The notes under the pieces are model-generated. The model did not search any database. It saw only the letters and a list, made by a program, of their open reading frames with translations, and was not told the DNA's origin. A stretch of 64,000 bases of DNA from Planctomonas deserti (GTDB taxonomy: Bacteria; Actinomycetota; Actinomycetes; Actinomycetales; Microbacteriaceae), in NCBI RefSeq assembly GCF_003067705.1, contig NZ_QANL01000001.1, positions 1,240,001 through 1,304,000 on the forward strand, read 5' to 3'. Shown in pieces: positions 49,941-58,769 of the stretch. Each line of letters starts with the position of its first letter. Position 1 is the stretch's first letter. Made by a program: the position numbers and the translations under genes.

Positions 49941-50972
49941 CTACAGCGGTACCGCAGTCGTAGGATCACAGCCGCAGGAGTTCCGGTGCATGATCTTGGG
50001 CGTCAATGTCTCGTGCTGCGCAGGCATGCTGGGATCCTCGGTCCGGCGCCCGAGCATCTCGACGACCCGTCTGGCGTGCAGAGTCACCTGCGGCGCGATG
50101 GCGGTCAACTGAGGCTCGAACAGTTCGGCCCAGTCGAAGTCGTCGAAGCAGACCATGGCGACGTCGCCCGGCACGGTGAGTCCGCGTGCCTTGATCGCCT
50201 CGAGGGACCCGATGGTCATCGCATTGTTGCCGGTGACGAGCGCCGTCGGGGGATCAGCGAGGTCGAGCAGGGCGTCCGCAGCGGCACGCCCGCCCGCCCG
50301 CGAGCTCCGACCGGACGGGCTCAGAGCAGCGTCGAGCGGAAGTCCCGCGCGCTCGTGAGCGAGGCGATAGCCGGCCGTCCGCTGGTCCGTGGTCCGGATG
50401 CCGGGGAGGCCGCTCACCATTCCGATGCGCCGATGACCTTTGTCGATCAGGTGAGCGGTGACCTTTTCGACTGCCTCGACGCTCTCGACGACGATCTGGT
50501 CGCAGTCGTCACGTTCCTGCATCAGGTCGATCATCACGAGGGGGACGGCGTACCTCCTGCCGAGCTCGATCGCATAGTCGGGCGTGCCGCTGGGGGCGAG
50601 GACGAGACCGCCCAGCCGTCGCGCGATCAGGTCCCGTACGGCCTTAACCTCCACTTCGGGGTCGTCGTGCGTGTCCGCGAGCAGCATCGACTTGCCCACC
50701 GCAGCGAGAGCCTCCTCGAGCTCGTGCACGAAGGTCGCGAGGTACGGGTTGCTGATCGCCGGCATGGCGACGCCCACGACATCGCTCGATCCCGCTCGCA
50801 GGGATCGAGCGGACGGGTCCGGGATGTAGGCGAGTTCGGCGATGGCGGAACGCACGCGGGCTTCGGTAGCGGGCGAGAGCTTCCGCGTCTGGTTGATGAC
50901 GTGCGAGACCGTGGCGGTGGAGACGCCGGCTAACCGCGCCACCTGCGCCATCGTGGTGGGTGCGTCGGACAT
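49941..50972 (-). CDS. LacI-family repressor of the GH172 locus
   Basis: 343-residue LacI-type regulator. The helix-turn-helix is MAQVARLAGVSTATVSHVINQTRKLSP and the hinge region ELAYIPDPSARSLRAGSSDVVGVAMP. The effector domain has LADTHDDPEVEVKAVRDLIARRLGG, TGNNAMTIGSLEAIKARGL and VCFDDFDWAELFEPQLTAI. The ATG at 50972 is preferred with AGGGG 5-6 nt upstream; the GTG two codons before is too close. It is the last gene on the minus-strand GH172 block, 84 bp after that gene, so it is probably cotranscribed. The most likely target is the GTTTACGTAAAC site in front of the binding-protein gene. Confidence 0.88.
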   Translation of the reverse strand: MSDAPTTMAQVARLAGVSTATVSHVINQTRKLSPATEARVRSAIAELAYIPDPSARSLRAGSSDVVGVAMPAISNPYLATFVHELEEALAAVGKSMLLADTHDDPEVEVKAVRDLIARRLGGLVLAPSGTPDYAIELGRRYAVPLVMIDLMQERDDCDQIVVESVEAVEKVTAHLIDKGHRRIGMVSGLPGIRTTDQRTAGYRLAHERAGLPLDAALSPSGRSSRAGGRAAADALLDLADPPTALVTGNNAMTIGSLEAIKARGLTVPGDVAMVCFDDFDWAELFEPQLTAIAPQVTLHARRVVEMLGRRTEDPSMPAQHETLTPKIMHRNSCGCDPTTAVPL

Positions 50973-51056
50973 CGACACCCCTCTCGCGTGGTCCTTGTAT
51001 CGCAGGAAGTTTACCGACCGGGTGGATCAGCTCCCGCTTCCATCCGGGCGGATTCG

Positions 51057-52154
51057 CTACCGCGGCTGCCGCTCCGCGGCGCTCGGCAGGGATGGGAAGA
51101 CCGCGTGTGGTGCGATTTGGTACCAGTACGCCGTCGTCGAGATGTCGTCCTGTCGCTCGAAGAGACCGAAGTCCCAGGCGCCGATCTGCTGGAGAGTGAC
51201 CCGGAGGTCCTGGGAGAAGTAGATCGGGTCGGGGAGGTGCCAGCGGTACAGACCATGCGACGGCGGCATCTCGGTGGAGAACGGCGAAGCCCTGGTGGTG
51301 TCCTGTGCCGAGTGGTACGGGTAGCCGAAGTATGGGGCGCTGAAGGTCAGCACCTCGGGCTCGGGGTGCGACCGTAATTCGTCCTGGAAGGCCCAGGCTC
51401 CGCCTGCGTAGTCCTCCAGACCCGTGCTGCACAGAGTCGGGTTATCGGTGTCGCCGTCGACGAAGAACTTCACCTCGCCCTCCCCCCACCAGTAGCGCTG
51501 CAGGGAGGTGAGCGCGACATAGGTCCCGATGTACGTACCGCGCCCCTGAACGCCGTCCAGGATCACGTGGTCCTCCCCGATGCCGGTCGTGCCGTTCGAC
51601 CGGCGCCACTGTGCGTGGAAGTACGGGGTGTCCTCGGCGATCTCATCGCCAGTGGTCAGGTCGATCTGGAAGAAGATGTGCGGCAGATCGGCGCCGTGCT
51701 GGCTCTCCAGGGTGATGCGCGCGCCCGTCCGGAACGGCATGGGGAAGTAGGAGTTCATGCCTCCCGTGGGGGCGACGACGATCGGGATCGAGTTGACGAG
51801 CGCGCGGGCTCCGAAGCCGTTGCAGAAGAAGTCGCCGAGGGGAACTTCCACGGAGGGGTTCTCCTCACCGTCCCAGTAGGCGCGCAACACGAGATCGCGA
51901 AGTACGAACGGTCCCGCCTCCGTGCGGTCCGCAACGGTGATCCAGATGTGGCGAATCACACCAGGGCCGGTGATGTCGGCGAGGGTGAGAGTCTCACCCG
52001 CGGGAAGCGGCAGATACGCGGTTCCCTTGCGGCCGGAACCGAGGGCGGAGGCGGTTCGTGCCGCCATGCCGGCCCCGCCTGTTGGGTTCTCGGCGTTGAT
52101 GGATCGACTGCGGACGCCGGCGTTTCCGATGAGGTTGTCCCAGGGGGTGTACAA
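51057..52154 (-). CDS. GH172 (DUF2961) glycoside hydrolase-like enzyme
   Basis: 365-residue DUF2961 protein, now glycoside hydrolase family 172, a jelly-roll enzyme that usually forms trimers or hexamers. Blocks characteristic of the family are visible: ITGPGVIRHIWITVADR, DLVLRAYWDGEENPSVEVPLGDFFCNGFG, and DNPTLCSTGLEDYAGGAWAF. Known members act on difructose dianhydride I (Bifidobacterium) or alpha-D-arabinofuranosides (mycobacteriophage and actinobacterial enzymes); these substrates are furanosides, so this protein may cleave fructofuranose or arabinofuranose linkages (inference). No signal peptide, so it acts on imported sugar. It starts with TTG, set by AAGGAG 8 nt upstream. It follows the two permeases in the same transcription unit. 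Confidence 0.88.
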   Translation of the reverse strand: MYTPWDNLIGNAGVRSRSINAENPTGGAGMAARTASALGSGRKGTAYLPLPAGETLTLADITGPGVIRHIWITVADRTEAGPFVLRDLVLRAYWDGEENPSVEVPLGDFFCNGFGARALVNSIPIVVAPTGGMNSYFPMPFRTGARITLESQHGADLPHIFFQIDLTTGDEIAEDTPYFHAQWRRSNGTTGIGEDHVILDGVQGRGTYIGTYVALTSLQRYWWGEGEVKFFVDGDTDNPTLCSTGLEDYAGGAWAFQDELRSHPEPEVLTFSAPYFGYPYHSAQDTTRASPFSTEMPPSHGLYRWHLPDPIYFSQDLRVTLQQIGAWDFGLFERQDDISTTAYWYQIAPHAVFPSLPSAAERQPR

Positions 52155-52220
52155 AAAGTGCTCCTTCGATTGCGGGTGATGCGGTACAGACCGGCTAGGC
52201 GGTGGGCGGAGAAGCGAGGA

Positions 52221-53126
52221 TCACTTCACCGCTCCAGCCGTCACGCCACGGCTCAGGGTGCGCTGGAAGATGAGAAAGAAGACAAGGGTGGGCAACAGGG
52301 ACAGCAGCGATCCGGCGTTCAGCACCGTGATGTCGATGGTGTTCTGACCGCGCAACGTCGACAGCGCTATGGGGATGGTCTGCGCGGACTGGTCGGACAG
52401 TAGGACGAGCGGAATGTAGAACTCGTTCCACGTCCAGATGAAGAAGAAGACGACGAGGACCGCGAGGGTCGGCCGCATGATCGGGTAGACCACCTGCCAC
52501 AGGATCTTCCAGCGGCTGGCGCCGTCCAGTGCGGCTGCCTCGAGCAGTTCCTTGGGCACTGTTCCCATGACACTCGCCAGAAGATAGGTGCCGAACGCGG
52601 CGTGCAACACGGTGAAGACCGCGATGACCGACCACGGCGTGTTCAGGGTGCCCGTCGCCTGCGCTCCGTAGAACAGCGGGTAGATGAGCGCTTCATGGGG
52701 AAGCATCGTCGAAAGCAGCAGGATCGCGAGTACCAGTCCACTCGCTCTGATCCTGCCGATTCCGATCGCATAGGCGCCGAGCAGAGCAATGGCGGCGCCG
52801 AGGAATGCGGTGGCCGTCGCGATCACGACGGAGTTCCACAGCGCGACCGGGTAGTTCACGATGTCGAGGTACTTAGAGAACGCCTCGAGGCTGAAGGACT
52901 CCGGCCACGCCAGAGGCCCGTTCACCGAGTAGTCGGCGACGCTCTTGAATGCGTTGAGGATCAACAGCCAGAACGGCGCCAGCATGACCACGGCGACCGC
53001 CGCGGCGATCGCGAGGATGAGCCATCGGATGGGAGAGTGCTTCCGGTGACGGGATGACTTGGCTGCCTGCTCGGGCGGAAGCAGGACCTCCTCGTCGACG
53101 GGTCCGACCTGGATCGCCACGGTCAT
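52221..53126 (-). CDS. Sugar ABC transporter permease (MalG-type), GH172 locus
   Basis: 301-residue CUT1 permease with about six helices and a cytoplasmic N-terminus. The EAA docking loop is PKELLEAAALDGASRWKILWQVVYPIMRP, followed by FIWTWNEFYIPLVLLSDQ and the final LSRGVTAGAVK typical of MalG subunits. ATG at 53126 overlaps the MalF-type stop (ATGA) and is coupled to it. No ATPase is encoded nearby. The GH172 gene is 66 bp downstream. Confidence 0.94.
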   Translation of the reverse strand: MTVAIQVGPVDEEVLLPPEQAAKSSRHRKHSPIRWLILAIAAAVAVVMLAPFWLLILNAFKSVADYSVNGPLAWPESFSLEAFSKYLDIVNYPVALWNSVVIATATAFLGAAIALLGAYAIGIGRIRASGLVLAILLLSTMLPHEALIYPLFYGAQATGTLNTPWSVIAVFTVLHAAFGTYLLASVMGTVPKELLEAAALDGASRWKILWQVVYPIMRPTLAVLVVFFFIWTWNEFYIPLVLLSDQSAQTIPIALSTLRGQNTIDITVLNAGSLLSLLPTLVFFLIFQRTLSRGVTAGAVK

Positions 53127-54085
53127 GCCACCCTTTCGTTGTCGGTGCGGCGCTGCCACGTCAGCATGATGGCGGCGACGATGAATATGACGATCGACAT
53201 GACGGTCGCGATGGCGGACCCATAGCCGACCTTGGACAGCTCGAAGAAGCTGCGGTAGGCGTAGTAGGAGGGGACAACGGTCGAGCCCTCCGGTCCACCG
53301 GCGGTGAGGATGAGGATGGGTGCGAACACTTTGAGCGCTCCGACGGTCGCGGTGAGGACCACGATGAAAATCTCCGGGCGGATCTGGGGCACGGTGATCG
53401 CGAGGAAGCGACGACCCCAGCCGGCGCCGTCCAGTTCGGCCGCCTCGTAGAGCTCGGGGTCGACCCGCTGCAGGGCCGCCATGAAGATCACGACCGGGTA
53501 GCCGATCTGCAGCCAGACAAGCATCGCCATCACCGAGCTCAGTGCCTGGCTGGGGTCACCGAGCCAGTCCGGCGGATTCTCGATACCGATGGTGCGCAGG
53601 AACGAGTTGATCGATCCGTTGCGGGAATCGAGGATCCAGCTCCAGATGAAGCCGGCCACAGCGATCGGGAGGATCTGCGGGAGGTAGTAGGTGGCCCTGA
53701 GGAAGGCGGCCGTGCGGCTGCCGAACTTTCGCCCGAGGTAGTCGAAGAGCACGGCCGCGAGGACGAGGCCGATGAGGGTGGGAATGACCACGATCGCGAT
53801 GATCATGAACACAGAGTTTCTGAAAGAAAGCCAGAACTCCTGGTCGGCGAGGAGGTCGGTGTAGTTGCCGAGGCCATACCACCGCAACGGCGATCGGCCG
53901 CCCTTCCACTTGAAGAGGCTCACGACGACGTTCATCACGAACGGCACGATGACGATCGCGCCGAAACCCACGCCGATGGGAAGCAGGTACCACCAATAGG
54001 ACCCCCGCTCGCGAATGCTGACGCCGCGCCTGCGCGACCGAGCGGGGCGGGCGGAAGCGGGCCGGGCCTGGGCTGTCGTTGCCAT
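53123..54085 (-). CDS. Sugar ABC transporter permease (MalF-type), GH172 locus
   Basis: 320-residue CUT1 permease with six helices after a basic N-terminal tail (ARSRRRGVSIRERGSYWWYLL). The EAA loop is PELYEAAELDGAGWGRRFLAITVPQI. TVVPSYYAYRSFFELSKVGYGSA is the usual periplasmic segment before the last helix. The gene lies 84 bp after the binding-protein gene, behind a hairpin. With its partner it forms the channel for the sugar that the GH172 enzyme handles. Confidence 0.94.
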   Translation of the reverse strand: MATTAQARPASARPARSRRRGVSIRERGSYWWYLLPIGVGFGAIVIVPFVMNVVVSLFKWKGGRSPLRWYGLGNYTDLLADQEFWLSFRNSVFMIIAIVVIPTLIGLVLAAVLFDYLGRKFGSRTAAFLRATYYLPQILPIAVAGFIWSWILDSRNGSINSFLRTIGIENPPDWLGDPSQALSSVMAMLVWLQIGYPVVIFMAALQRVDPELYEAAELDGAGWGRRFLAITVPQIRPEIFIVVLTATVGALKVFAPILILTAGGPEGSTVVPSYYAYRSFFELSKVGYGSAIATVMSIVIFIVAAIMLTWQRRTDNERVA

Positions 54086-54124
54086 CGTGTACTCCTTGTT
54101 CGTTCCGGCTGACCAGGGCGAGGG

Positions 54125-54150
54125 GGGCGCGACACGGATGTGCCGCGCCC
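54125..54150 (-). terminator. Intercistronic hairpin after GH172-locus binding protein
   Basis: GGGCGCG (54125-54131) pairs with CGCGCCC (54144-54150) around a 12-nt loop. It sits between the binding-protein stop (54170) and the permease start (54085), the same place as the hairpins at 26849 and 42674. Confidence 0.5.
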
Positions 54151-54169
54151 TGACCTCGATCCGTGTGGG

Positions 54170-55498
54170 TCAGCCCTCGATGACGTCCGCCCTGCCGGAG
54201 TCGTAGAACTCCTGCAGCGCGTCCAGGTACTCGTCGGCTGTCTCGTTGCGGTTCGACATCGCCTGCATGTGGTTCTGCAGGAAGTCGAGGAGGCCGGGTA
54301 CCGGGTAGTCGGCGTAGAACGTGAGGCTGTCCGCGTCGACCAGCTCGTCGAAGCGCTGCGTGAACTCGCGGGTCAGTGGGTCGGTGATCTTGCTCGTGTC
54401 GCCCGCAAGAGGCAGCCCGCCGAGCTCGCCGATCTGGTTCTGCACCTCGGGACGCAGCGTCGTCTCGATCCACTCGTACGCGAGGTCTTTGTTGTCGGCC
54501 TCGGCCGGCACGCCCCAGAGGTGGCCGGAGGAGCCACCCGACATGTTGGCACCCGGGAGGGTGAAGTAGCCCCAGTCGAACGGCGCCGTGTCGCGGACGC
54601 GATTGAACTCGCCCTGGTTCCAGATGAGCATCGCGGGTTCGCCGCTCAAGAAGTTGACGGTGGCCTGCTCGAAGTTGAGGCCGGCGAGCTGGTCACCGAC
54701 ATACCCCTTCTCGATCCACTCCTGGAACTGCTCGGTGCCCTTCTTCCAGGGGTCGGCCGAGAAATCCACCTCATCGCGGAGGAACATGAAGTCGTCGATC
54801 GCGTCGCGATCGGCGTACGCCGACACAAGGGAGTACCAGATCCACATCTGGTTGAACCCCTGGTTGGTCGCAGCCGAGCTCGAGATGGGGAGGATGCCGG
54901 CCGCCACGAGCTTGTCCATGGCGGTCTCGAAGTCCTCAAGGGTCGTGGGGACCTCGGTGATGCCCGCCTGAGCGAACTTCTCCTTGTTGTAGTAGAACAT
55001 CACGTACTCACCGATGTTCGGGATGCCGTACCAGTCGCCGGAGCCGGCGAGGCCAGATTCGTCGTACTTGGCGAACGCCTGCATGGAGCCGGTGATCTTC
55101 TCGTCCCAGCCGTACTTCTCGACCTGCTCCGTGAGCGGCTCGAGAAGTCCCTGGGCGGCAAGCTGTCCGCCGTCCGCGTTGCCTTTGTTGAACTCGACAA
55201 CGTCCGGGACATCGTTGCCCGAGAGCACGATCTTGGCATTCTTACGGAAGGCATCGAAGCTGGTGGTTTGGTAGTCCACCTTCACGTCGGGGTGCTCCTC
55301 CTTGAAGATCTCGAGGGCGGTCTGCCAGCCCTGGCCCTGAGCGCTGTCCTCGGTTTCGTATTGGACGATCGTGAAGGTGTCGCCGCCCGAGTCACCGGCG
55401 CTGCCGCCGGCGCTGCATGCCACGAGCCCCGAGCTTGCGAGGACGCAGGCCGTGAGGGCCGCGACCCGGATGGGTCCTCTCGCCATTCGTGATGTCAC
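54170..55498 (-). CDS. Sugar-binding lipoprotein (solute-binding family 1), GH172 locus
   Basis: 442-residue extracellular binding protein. The lipoprotein signal ends in the box LVACSAGG, Cys near residue 28. The mature part shows TFTIVQYETEDSAQGQGWQTALEIFKEEHPDVKVDYQT, FRKNAKIVLSGNDVPDVVEFNKGNADGG and YGIPNIGEYVMFYYNKEKFAQAG, typical of CUT1 proteins that bind oligosaccharides. The GTG start (V-T-S-R-M) is preferred with AAGGAG 7 nt upstream; an ATG four codons later is less likely. It is the first gene of the GH172 operon and is preceded by a 12-bp LacI-type palindrome at 55723. Confidence 0.92.
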   Translation of the reverse strand: MTSRMARGPIRVAALTACVLASSGLVACSAGGSAGDSGGDTFTIVQYETEDSAQGQGWQTALEIFKEEHPDVKVDYQTTSFDAFRKNAKIVLSGNDVPDVVEFNKGNADGGQLAAQGLLEPLTEQVEKYGWDEKITGSMQAFAKYDESGLAGSGDWYGIPNIGEYVMFYYNKEKFAQAGITEVPTTLEDFETAMDKLVAAGILPISSSAATNQGFNQMWIWYSLVSAYADRDAIDDFMFLRDEVDFSADPWKKGTEQFQEWIEKGYVGDQLAGLNFEQATVNFLSGEPAMLIWNQGEFNRVRDTAPFDWGYFTLPGANMSGGSSGHLWGVPAEADNKDLAYEWIETTLRPEVQNQIGELGGLPLAGDTSKITDPLTREFTQRFDELVDADSLTFYADYPVPGLLDFLQNHMQAMSNRNETADEYLDALQEFYDSGRADVIEG

Positions 55499-55884
55499 TG
55501 TCTAGCTCCTTTGCTATGCGCCGCGGGGTACCGGCGGTGTCCATGATGAGATCGGCGCGGCATGCGCCACTGTCGGTCGGCCATGACGAACGTCACGGTG
55601 TGACGGGGGAGTGCGAGAAGGCCGCACCGACCGTCGCCGTTCGGGCTCACCGTCATCGGCACCACCAAAGCGGTGGGGCGTGCAGTCCGCTCTGGCGACC
55701 TTCCGTCATCGCCGACGTAATGGTTTACGTAAACGATTAACCTGACAGTACAACCCTAGGTGCGGGAGCACAAGATCCGTCTGCACGAGAGGCAGCGCGG
55801 TGCTCGTGGAGGCGGCGCCGTCGGCACGCCCGTCGCACGGCGGGCCCGCGATGGGGCCGGGGCGTCCAGGCGCTGAAGACGAAA
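55499..55884. other. Regulatory interval of the GH172 locus (386 bp)
   Basis: It contains the operator GTTTACGTAAAC at 55723 and lies between the binding-protein start (minus) and the terminator of xylB. The stretch from 55540 to 55690 has no gene or hairpin that I can support. The AT-rich core around 55715-55750 is the only notably AT-rich patch and probably contains the promoter. Confidence 0.55.
55723..55734. promoter_or_regulatory. LacI-family operator of the GH172 operon
   Basis: GTTTACGTAAAC is a perfect 12-bp palindrome with a central CG, within an AT-rich stretch. It lies 225 bp before the binding-protein GTG and differs from the GGAACCGGTTCC and ATGTGACCGTTCACAT operators of the other two LacI systems, fitting a separate regulator (the LacI at 49941). 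Confidence 0.7.
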
Positions 55885-55919
55885 AGCGGATGCCCGACCA
55901 CGTGGGTCGGGCATCCGCT
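55885..55919 (-). terminator. Intrinsic terminator of xylAB
   Basis: A 15-bp perfect stem (55885-55899 with 55905-55919) and a 5-nt loop, 37 bp after the xylB stop on the minus strand. Read in that direction the stem is followed by TTTTCGTCTTC, a classical T tract. Confidence 0.88.
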
Positions 55920-55955
55920 CGTCGGGAGGGTCGATCGGGGACCGACCAGGGATGA

Positions 55956-57416
55956 TCAGACGGTCGCGCGCTCCGAGTACTGGCGGCGGATGACGGGACG
56001 GGTGTCCGGCTCCGGTTCCAGCACCATGCTCACGGGCCAGACCGGGCGCTCACGGGTCAGCGCCCACGCGGCCTGCACGGCCGCGCCGTCGGCGACGTAC
56101 TCCGCGGGGTTGGGTACGACGACGGGGGCGTCGAAGACCTGCGCCGCGATGCGGGCGACGGCCTCGTTCTGAGCCGCGCCGCCGATCAGCAGCAGCCTGC
56201 TCTCCCGCACGCCCGTCGCGCGCACGGCGTCGAGCCCGTCCGCGAGCCCGGAGAGCAGGCCCTCGATGGCCGCACGGGCGAGGTTGGGACGCGAGGTGGA
56301 CGCAAGCGTCATGCCGCTGAGGGTCGCGGTCGCATCCGGGCGGTTGGGCGTGCGCTCGCCCTCGAAGTAGGGCACGAGCACGAGCCCCTCACTACCCGGC
56401 TCCGCCTCGAGGGCGAGGCGGCCGAGCTCGTCGTGGTCGACGCCCAGCAGCCCCGCGATCGAGTCGAGGACCCGCGCGGCGTTCAGGGTGGCGACGAGCG
56501 GCAGATAACGGCCGCTCGCATCGGCGAAGCCCGCGACGGCGCCGGACTCGTCGGCCGCGACGGCATCGGTGACCGCGAACACGGTTCCCGACGTTCCGAT
56601 CGAGATGACGACGTCGCCCGCGCTCGCGCCGAGGCCGAGCGCGGCGCCCGCGTTGTCGCCCGCGCCGGCACCCACGACGACGCCGGACTCAGCGGTCGCA
56701 CCCGCGACAACGGCGAGGCCCGCGGCCTCGTCGTGGCCGAGCACCCGGGGGAGCACGACGCCGGGCAGGTCGCGGCTGCCCGGCTGAGCCTCGCGCCCGG
56801 GGCGGCCGAAGGTGAGCTCGAACAGGTCGAGATCGTAGGTCCCCGACGCCGGGCTCCAGTAGCCGGTGCCGCTGGCGTCGGATCGGTCGGTGACGAGCTG
56901 CTCGAGGTCCGGCCCGTACAGGCTGTCGCCCTCGGGGCCGTACCCGCGAAGGCGCCAGGTCAGCCAGTCGTGGGGCAGGGCGACGGCGGCGACGCGCGCC
57001 GCGTTGTCCGGCTCCGTGTCCCGCAGCCAGCGCAACTTCGTGCCGGTGAAGGACGCGACGGGCACGAGCCCGGTGCGGGCCGCCAGCTCCGCGGCGCCGA
57101 CCTCACGGATGAGGTCGGCGGCCGCGGGAGCCGAGCGGGTGTCGTTCCACAGCAGGGCGGGGCGGATGACCCGGCCGGCGTCGTCGAGCACGACCATGCC
57201 GTGCTGCTGACCGGCGACCGCGACGGCCGCGATGTCAGCCAGGCCGCCGGCCTCCGCGATGGCCGCGAGCAGGGCGTCCCACCACGCCTGCGGGTCCACC
57301 TCGGTGCCCGCGGGGTGGCTCGCGCGTCCCCGCCGGACGACCTCGCCGGTCGCCAGGTCGCGCACGACCGCCTTGCAGCTCTGGGTCGACGAGTCGACCC
57401 CCATCACGAGCGCCAT
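55956..57416 (-). CDS. xylB: Xylulokinase
   Basis: 486-residue FGGY-family sugar kinase. [21 protein letters not shown] is the ATP loop start; [12 protein letters not shown] and [14 protein letters not shown] line the sugar site; [13 protein letters not shown] contains the catalytic base Asp, and [13 protein letters not shown] follows. It phosphorylates D-xylulose to the 5-phosphate that also results from AraD. The ATG at 57416 is supported by AAAGGA 5 nt upstream; the extension before it is spurious. It is 43 bp behind xylA. Since no L-ribulokinase is present, relaxed specificity of this enzyme is a possible rescue (speculative). Confidence 0.95.
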   Translation of the reverse strand: MALVMGVDSSTQSCKAVVRDLATGEVVRRGRASHPAGTEVDPQAWWDALLAAIAEAGGLADIAAVAVAGQQHGMVVLDDAGRVIRPALLWNDTRSAPAAADLIREVGAAELAARTGLVPVASFTGTKLRWLRDTEPDNAARVAAVALPHDWLTWRLRGYGPEGDSLYGPDLEQLVTDRSDASGTGYWSPASGTYDLDLFELTFGRPGREAQPGSRDLPGVVLPRVLGHDEAAGLAVVAGATAESGVVVGAGAGDNAGAALGLGASAGDVVISIGTSGTVFAVTDAVAADESGAVAGFADASGRYLPLVATLNAARVLDSIAGLLGVDHDELGRLALEAEPGSEGLVLVPYFEGERTPNRPDATATLSGMTLASTSRPNLARAAIEGLLSGLADGLDAVRATGVRESRLLLIGGAAQNEAVARIAAQVFDAPVVVPNPAEYVADGAAVQAAWALTRERPVWPVSMVLEPEPDTRPVIRRQYSERATV

Positions 57417-57459
57417 CGGTATCCTTTCCTCGCCCTGCTCCGCCTGGTTCTTCCGGTGC

Positions 57460-58650
57460 CTAGCGGGCGCCGAGCAGGTGCTCGAGCATGAGCTGCTGCA
57501 GACGCACGAAGCCGAAGCCCTTGCCACCGAAGTACTGCTCGGCGTCGAAGTCCTCGTACGCGCTGCGGTCGGCGAGCAGGTCGTCGTAGCTCTCGCCGTC
57601 GTTCAGCGTGTTCGTGCGGATCTCGGGCACGCGGGCGGCCTCGAGGGCCTCCTGCACCTCGGGGTCGGCGCGGAACGCCGCCGCACGCTCCTTGAGCAGG
57701 AGGTACATGCGCATGTTGGCTGCGGCGGACGCCCAGACGCCGTCGTAGTCCTCGGTGCGGCTCGGCTTGTAGTCGAAGTGGCGGGGGCCGTCGTAGGAGG
57801 GTCCGCCGGCGGGGCCGCCGTGCTCGAGGAGGTCGACGAGCGAGAACGCGTTCTGCAGGTCGCCGTGACCGAAGACGAGGTCCTGGTCGTACTTGATGCC
57901 GCGCTGGCCGTTGAGGTCGATGTGGTAAAGCTTGCCCTGGTAGAGCGCCTGGGCGATGCCGTGGGTGAAGTTCAGCCCGGCCATCTGCTCGTGGCCGACC
58001 TCGGGGTTGACGCCGACGAGCTCGGGACGCTCGAGCGTCTCGATGAACGCGAGCGCGTGGCCGAGCGTGGGCAGCAGGATGTCGCCGCGGGGCTCGTTCG
58101 GCTTGGGCTCGATCGCGAAGCGGATGTCGTAGCCCTTGTCGGTGACGTAGTCGCCGAGCATGTTGACGGCCTCGCGGTAGCGCTCGAGGGCGCCCTGGAT
58201 GTCCTTGGCGGCGTCGTACTCGCTGCCCTCGCGGCCACCCCACATGACAAACGTCTTCGCGCCCAGCTCGGCGGCGAGGTCGATGTTGCGCAGCACCTTG
58301 CGCATCGCGAAGCGACGCACGGCGCGGTCGTTGGAGGTGAAGCCGCCGTCCTTGAAGACGGGGTGGCTGAACAGGTTCGTCGTCACCATCGGCACAACGA
58401 GGCCGGTGTCGGAGAGGGCCTGCTTGAGGCGGTCGATCTCGCGCTGGCGCTCGGCGTCGCTCGACCCGAACGGGAAGAGGTCGTCGTCGTGGAACGTGAG
58501 GCCGTAGGCGCCGAGCTCGGCGAGCTTCGTGACGGCCTCGACCGTGTCGAGGTTCGGGCGGGTGGGGGGACCGAACGGGTCGTTGCCCGTCCATCCGATG
58601 GTCCAGAGACCGAAGGAGAACTTGTCTTCGCGCGTGGGCTGGTCAGCCAT
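57460..58650 (-). CDS. xylA: Xylose isomerase
   Basis: 396-residue class I (actinobacterial) xylose isomerase, a TIM barrel with two divalent metal ions. Active residues are His and Asp in [13 protein letters not shown], Glu and Lys in [11 protein letters not shown], Glu and His in [15 protein letters not shown], and the Asp cluster in [24 protein letters not shown]. The start is ATG at 58650. An XylR-type palindrome lies 31 bp upstream. Shorter than class II enzymes, as usual for Streptomyces and relatives. It forms an operon with xylB. Confidence 0.98.
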   Translation of the reverse strand: MADQPTREDKFSFGLWTIGWTGNDPFGPPTRPNLDTVEAVTKLAELGAYGLTFHDDDLFPFGSSDAERQREIDRLKQALSDTGLVVPMVTTNLFSHPVFKDGGFTSNDRAVRRFAMRKVLRNIDLAAELGAKTFVMWGGREGSEYDAAKDIQGALERYREAVNMLGDYVTDKGYDIRFAIEPKPNEPRGDILLPTLGHALAFIETLERPELVGVNPEVGHEQMAGLNFTHGIAQALYQGKLYHIDLNGQRGIKYDQDLVFGHGDLQNAFSLVDLLEHGGPAGGPSYDGPRHFDYKPSRTEDYDGVWASAAANMRMYLLLKERAAAFRADPEVQEALEAARVPEIRTNTLNDGESYDDLLADRSAYEDFDAEQYFGGKGFGFVRLQQLMLEHLLGAR

Positions 58651-58680
58651 GGGGCACCTGATCTTTCAGCGTCGTTGGTG

Positions 58681-58705
58681 AATATGTTGGACTGCTAAAC
58701 ATATT
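58681..58705. promoter_or_regulatory. XylR-type operator of xylAB
   Basis: Half-sites AATATGTT (58681-58688) and AACATATT (58698-58705) form a perfect inverted repeat with a 9-bp spacer. On the minus strand TAATAT at 58701-58706 can act as the -10 of xylA, so the operator covers it. The half-site shares TATGTT with the elements at 61341 and 61427. Confidence 0.75.
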
Positions 58706-58769
58706 ACCCGGACGAGTGCCGATTGCACCAGCCCCGATCGGTCGGGACCTCCGAACAGTCCGGCCCCGA

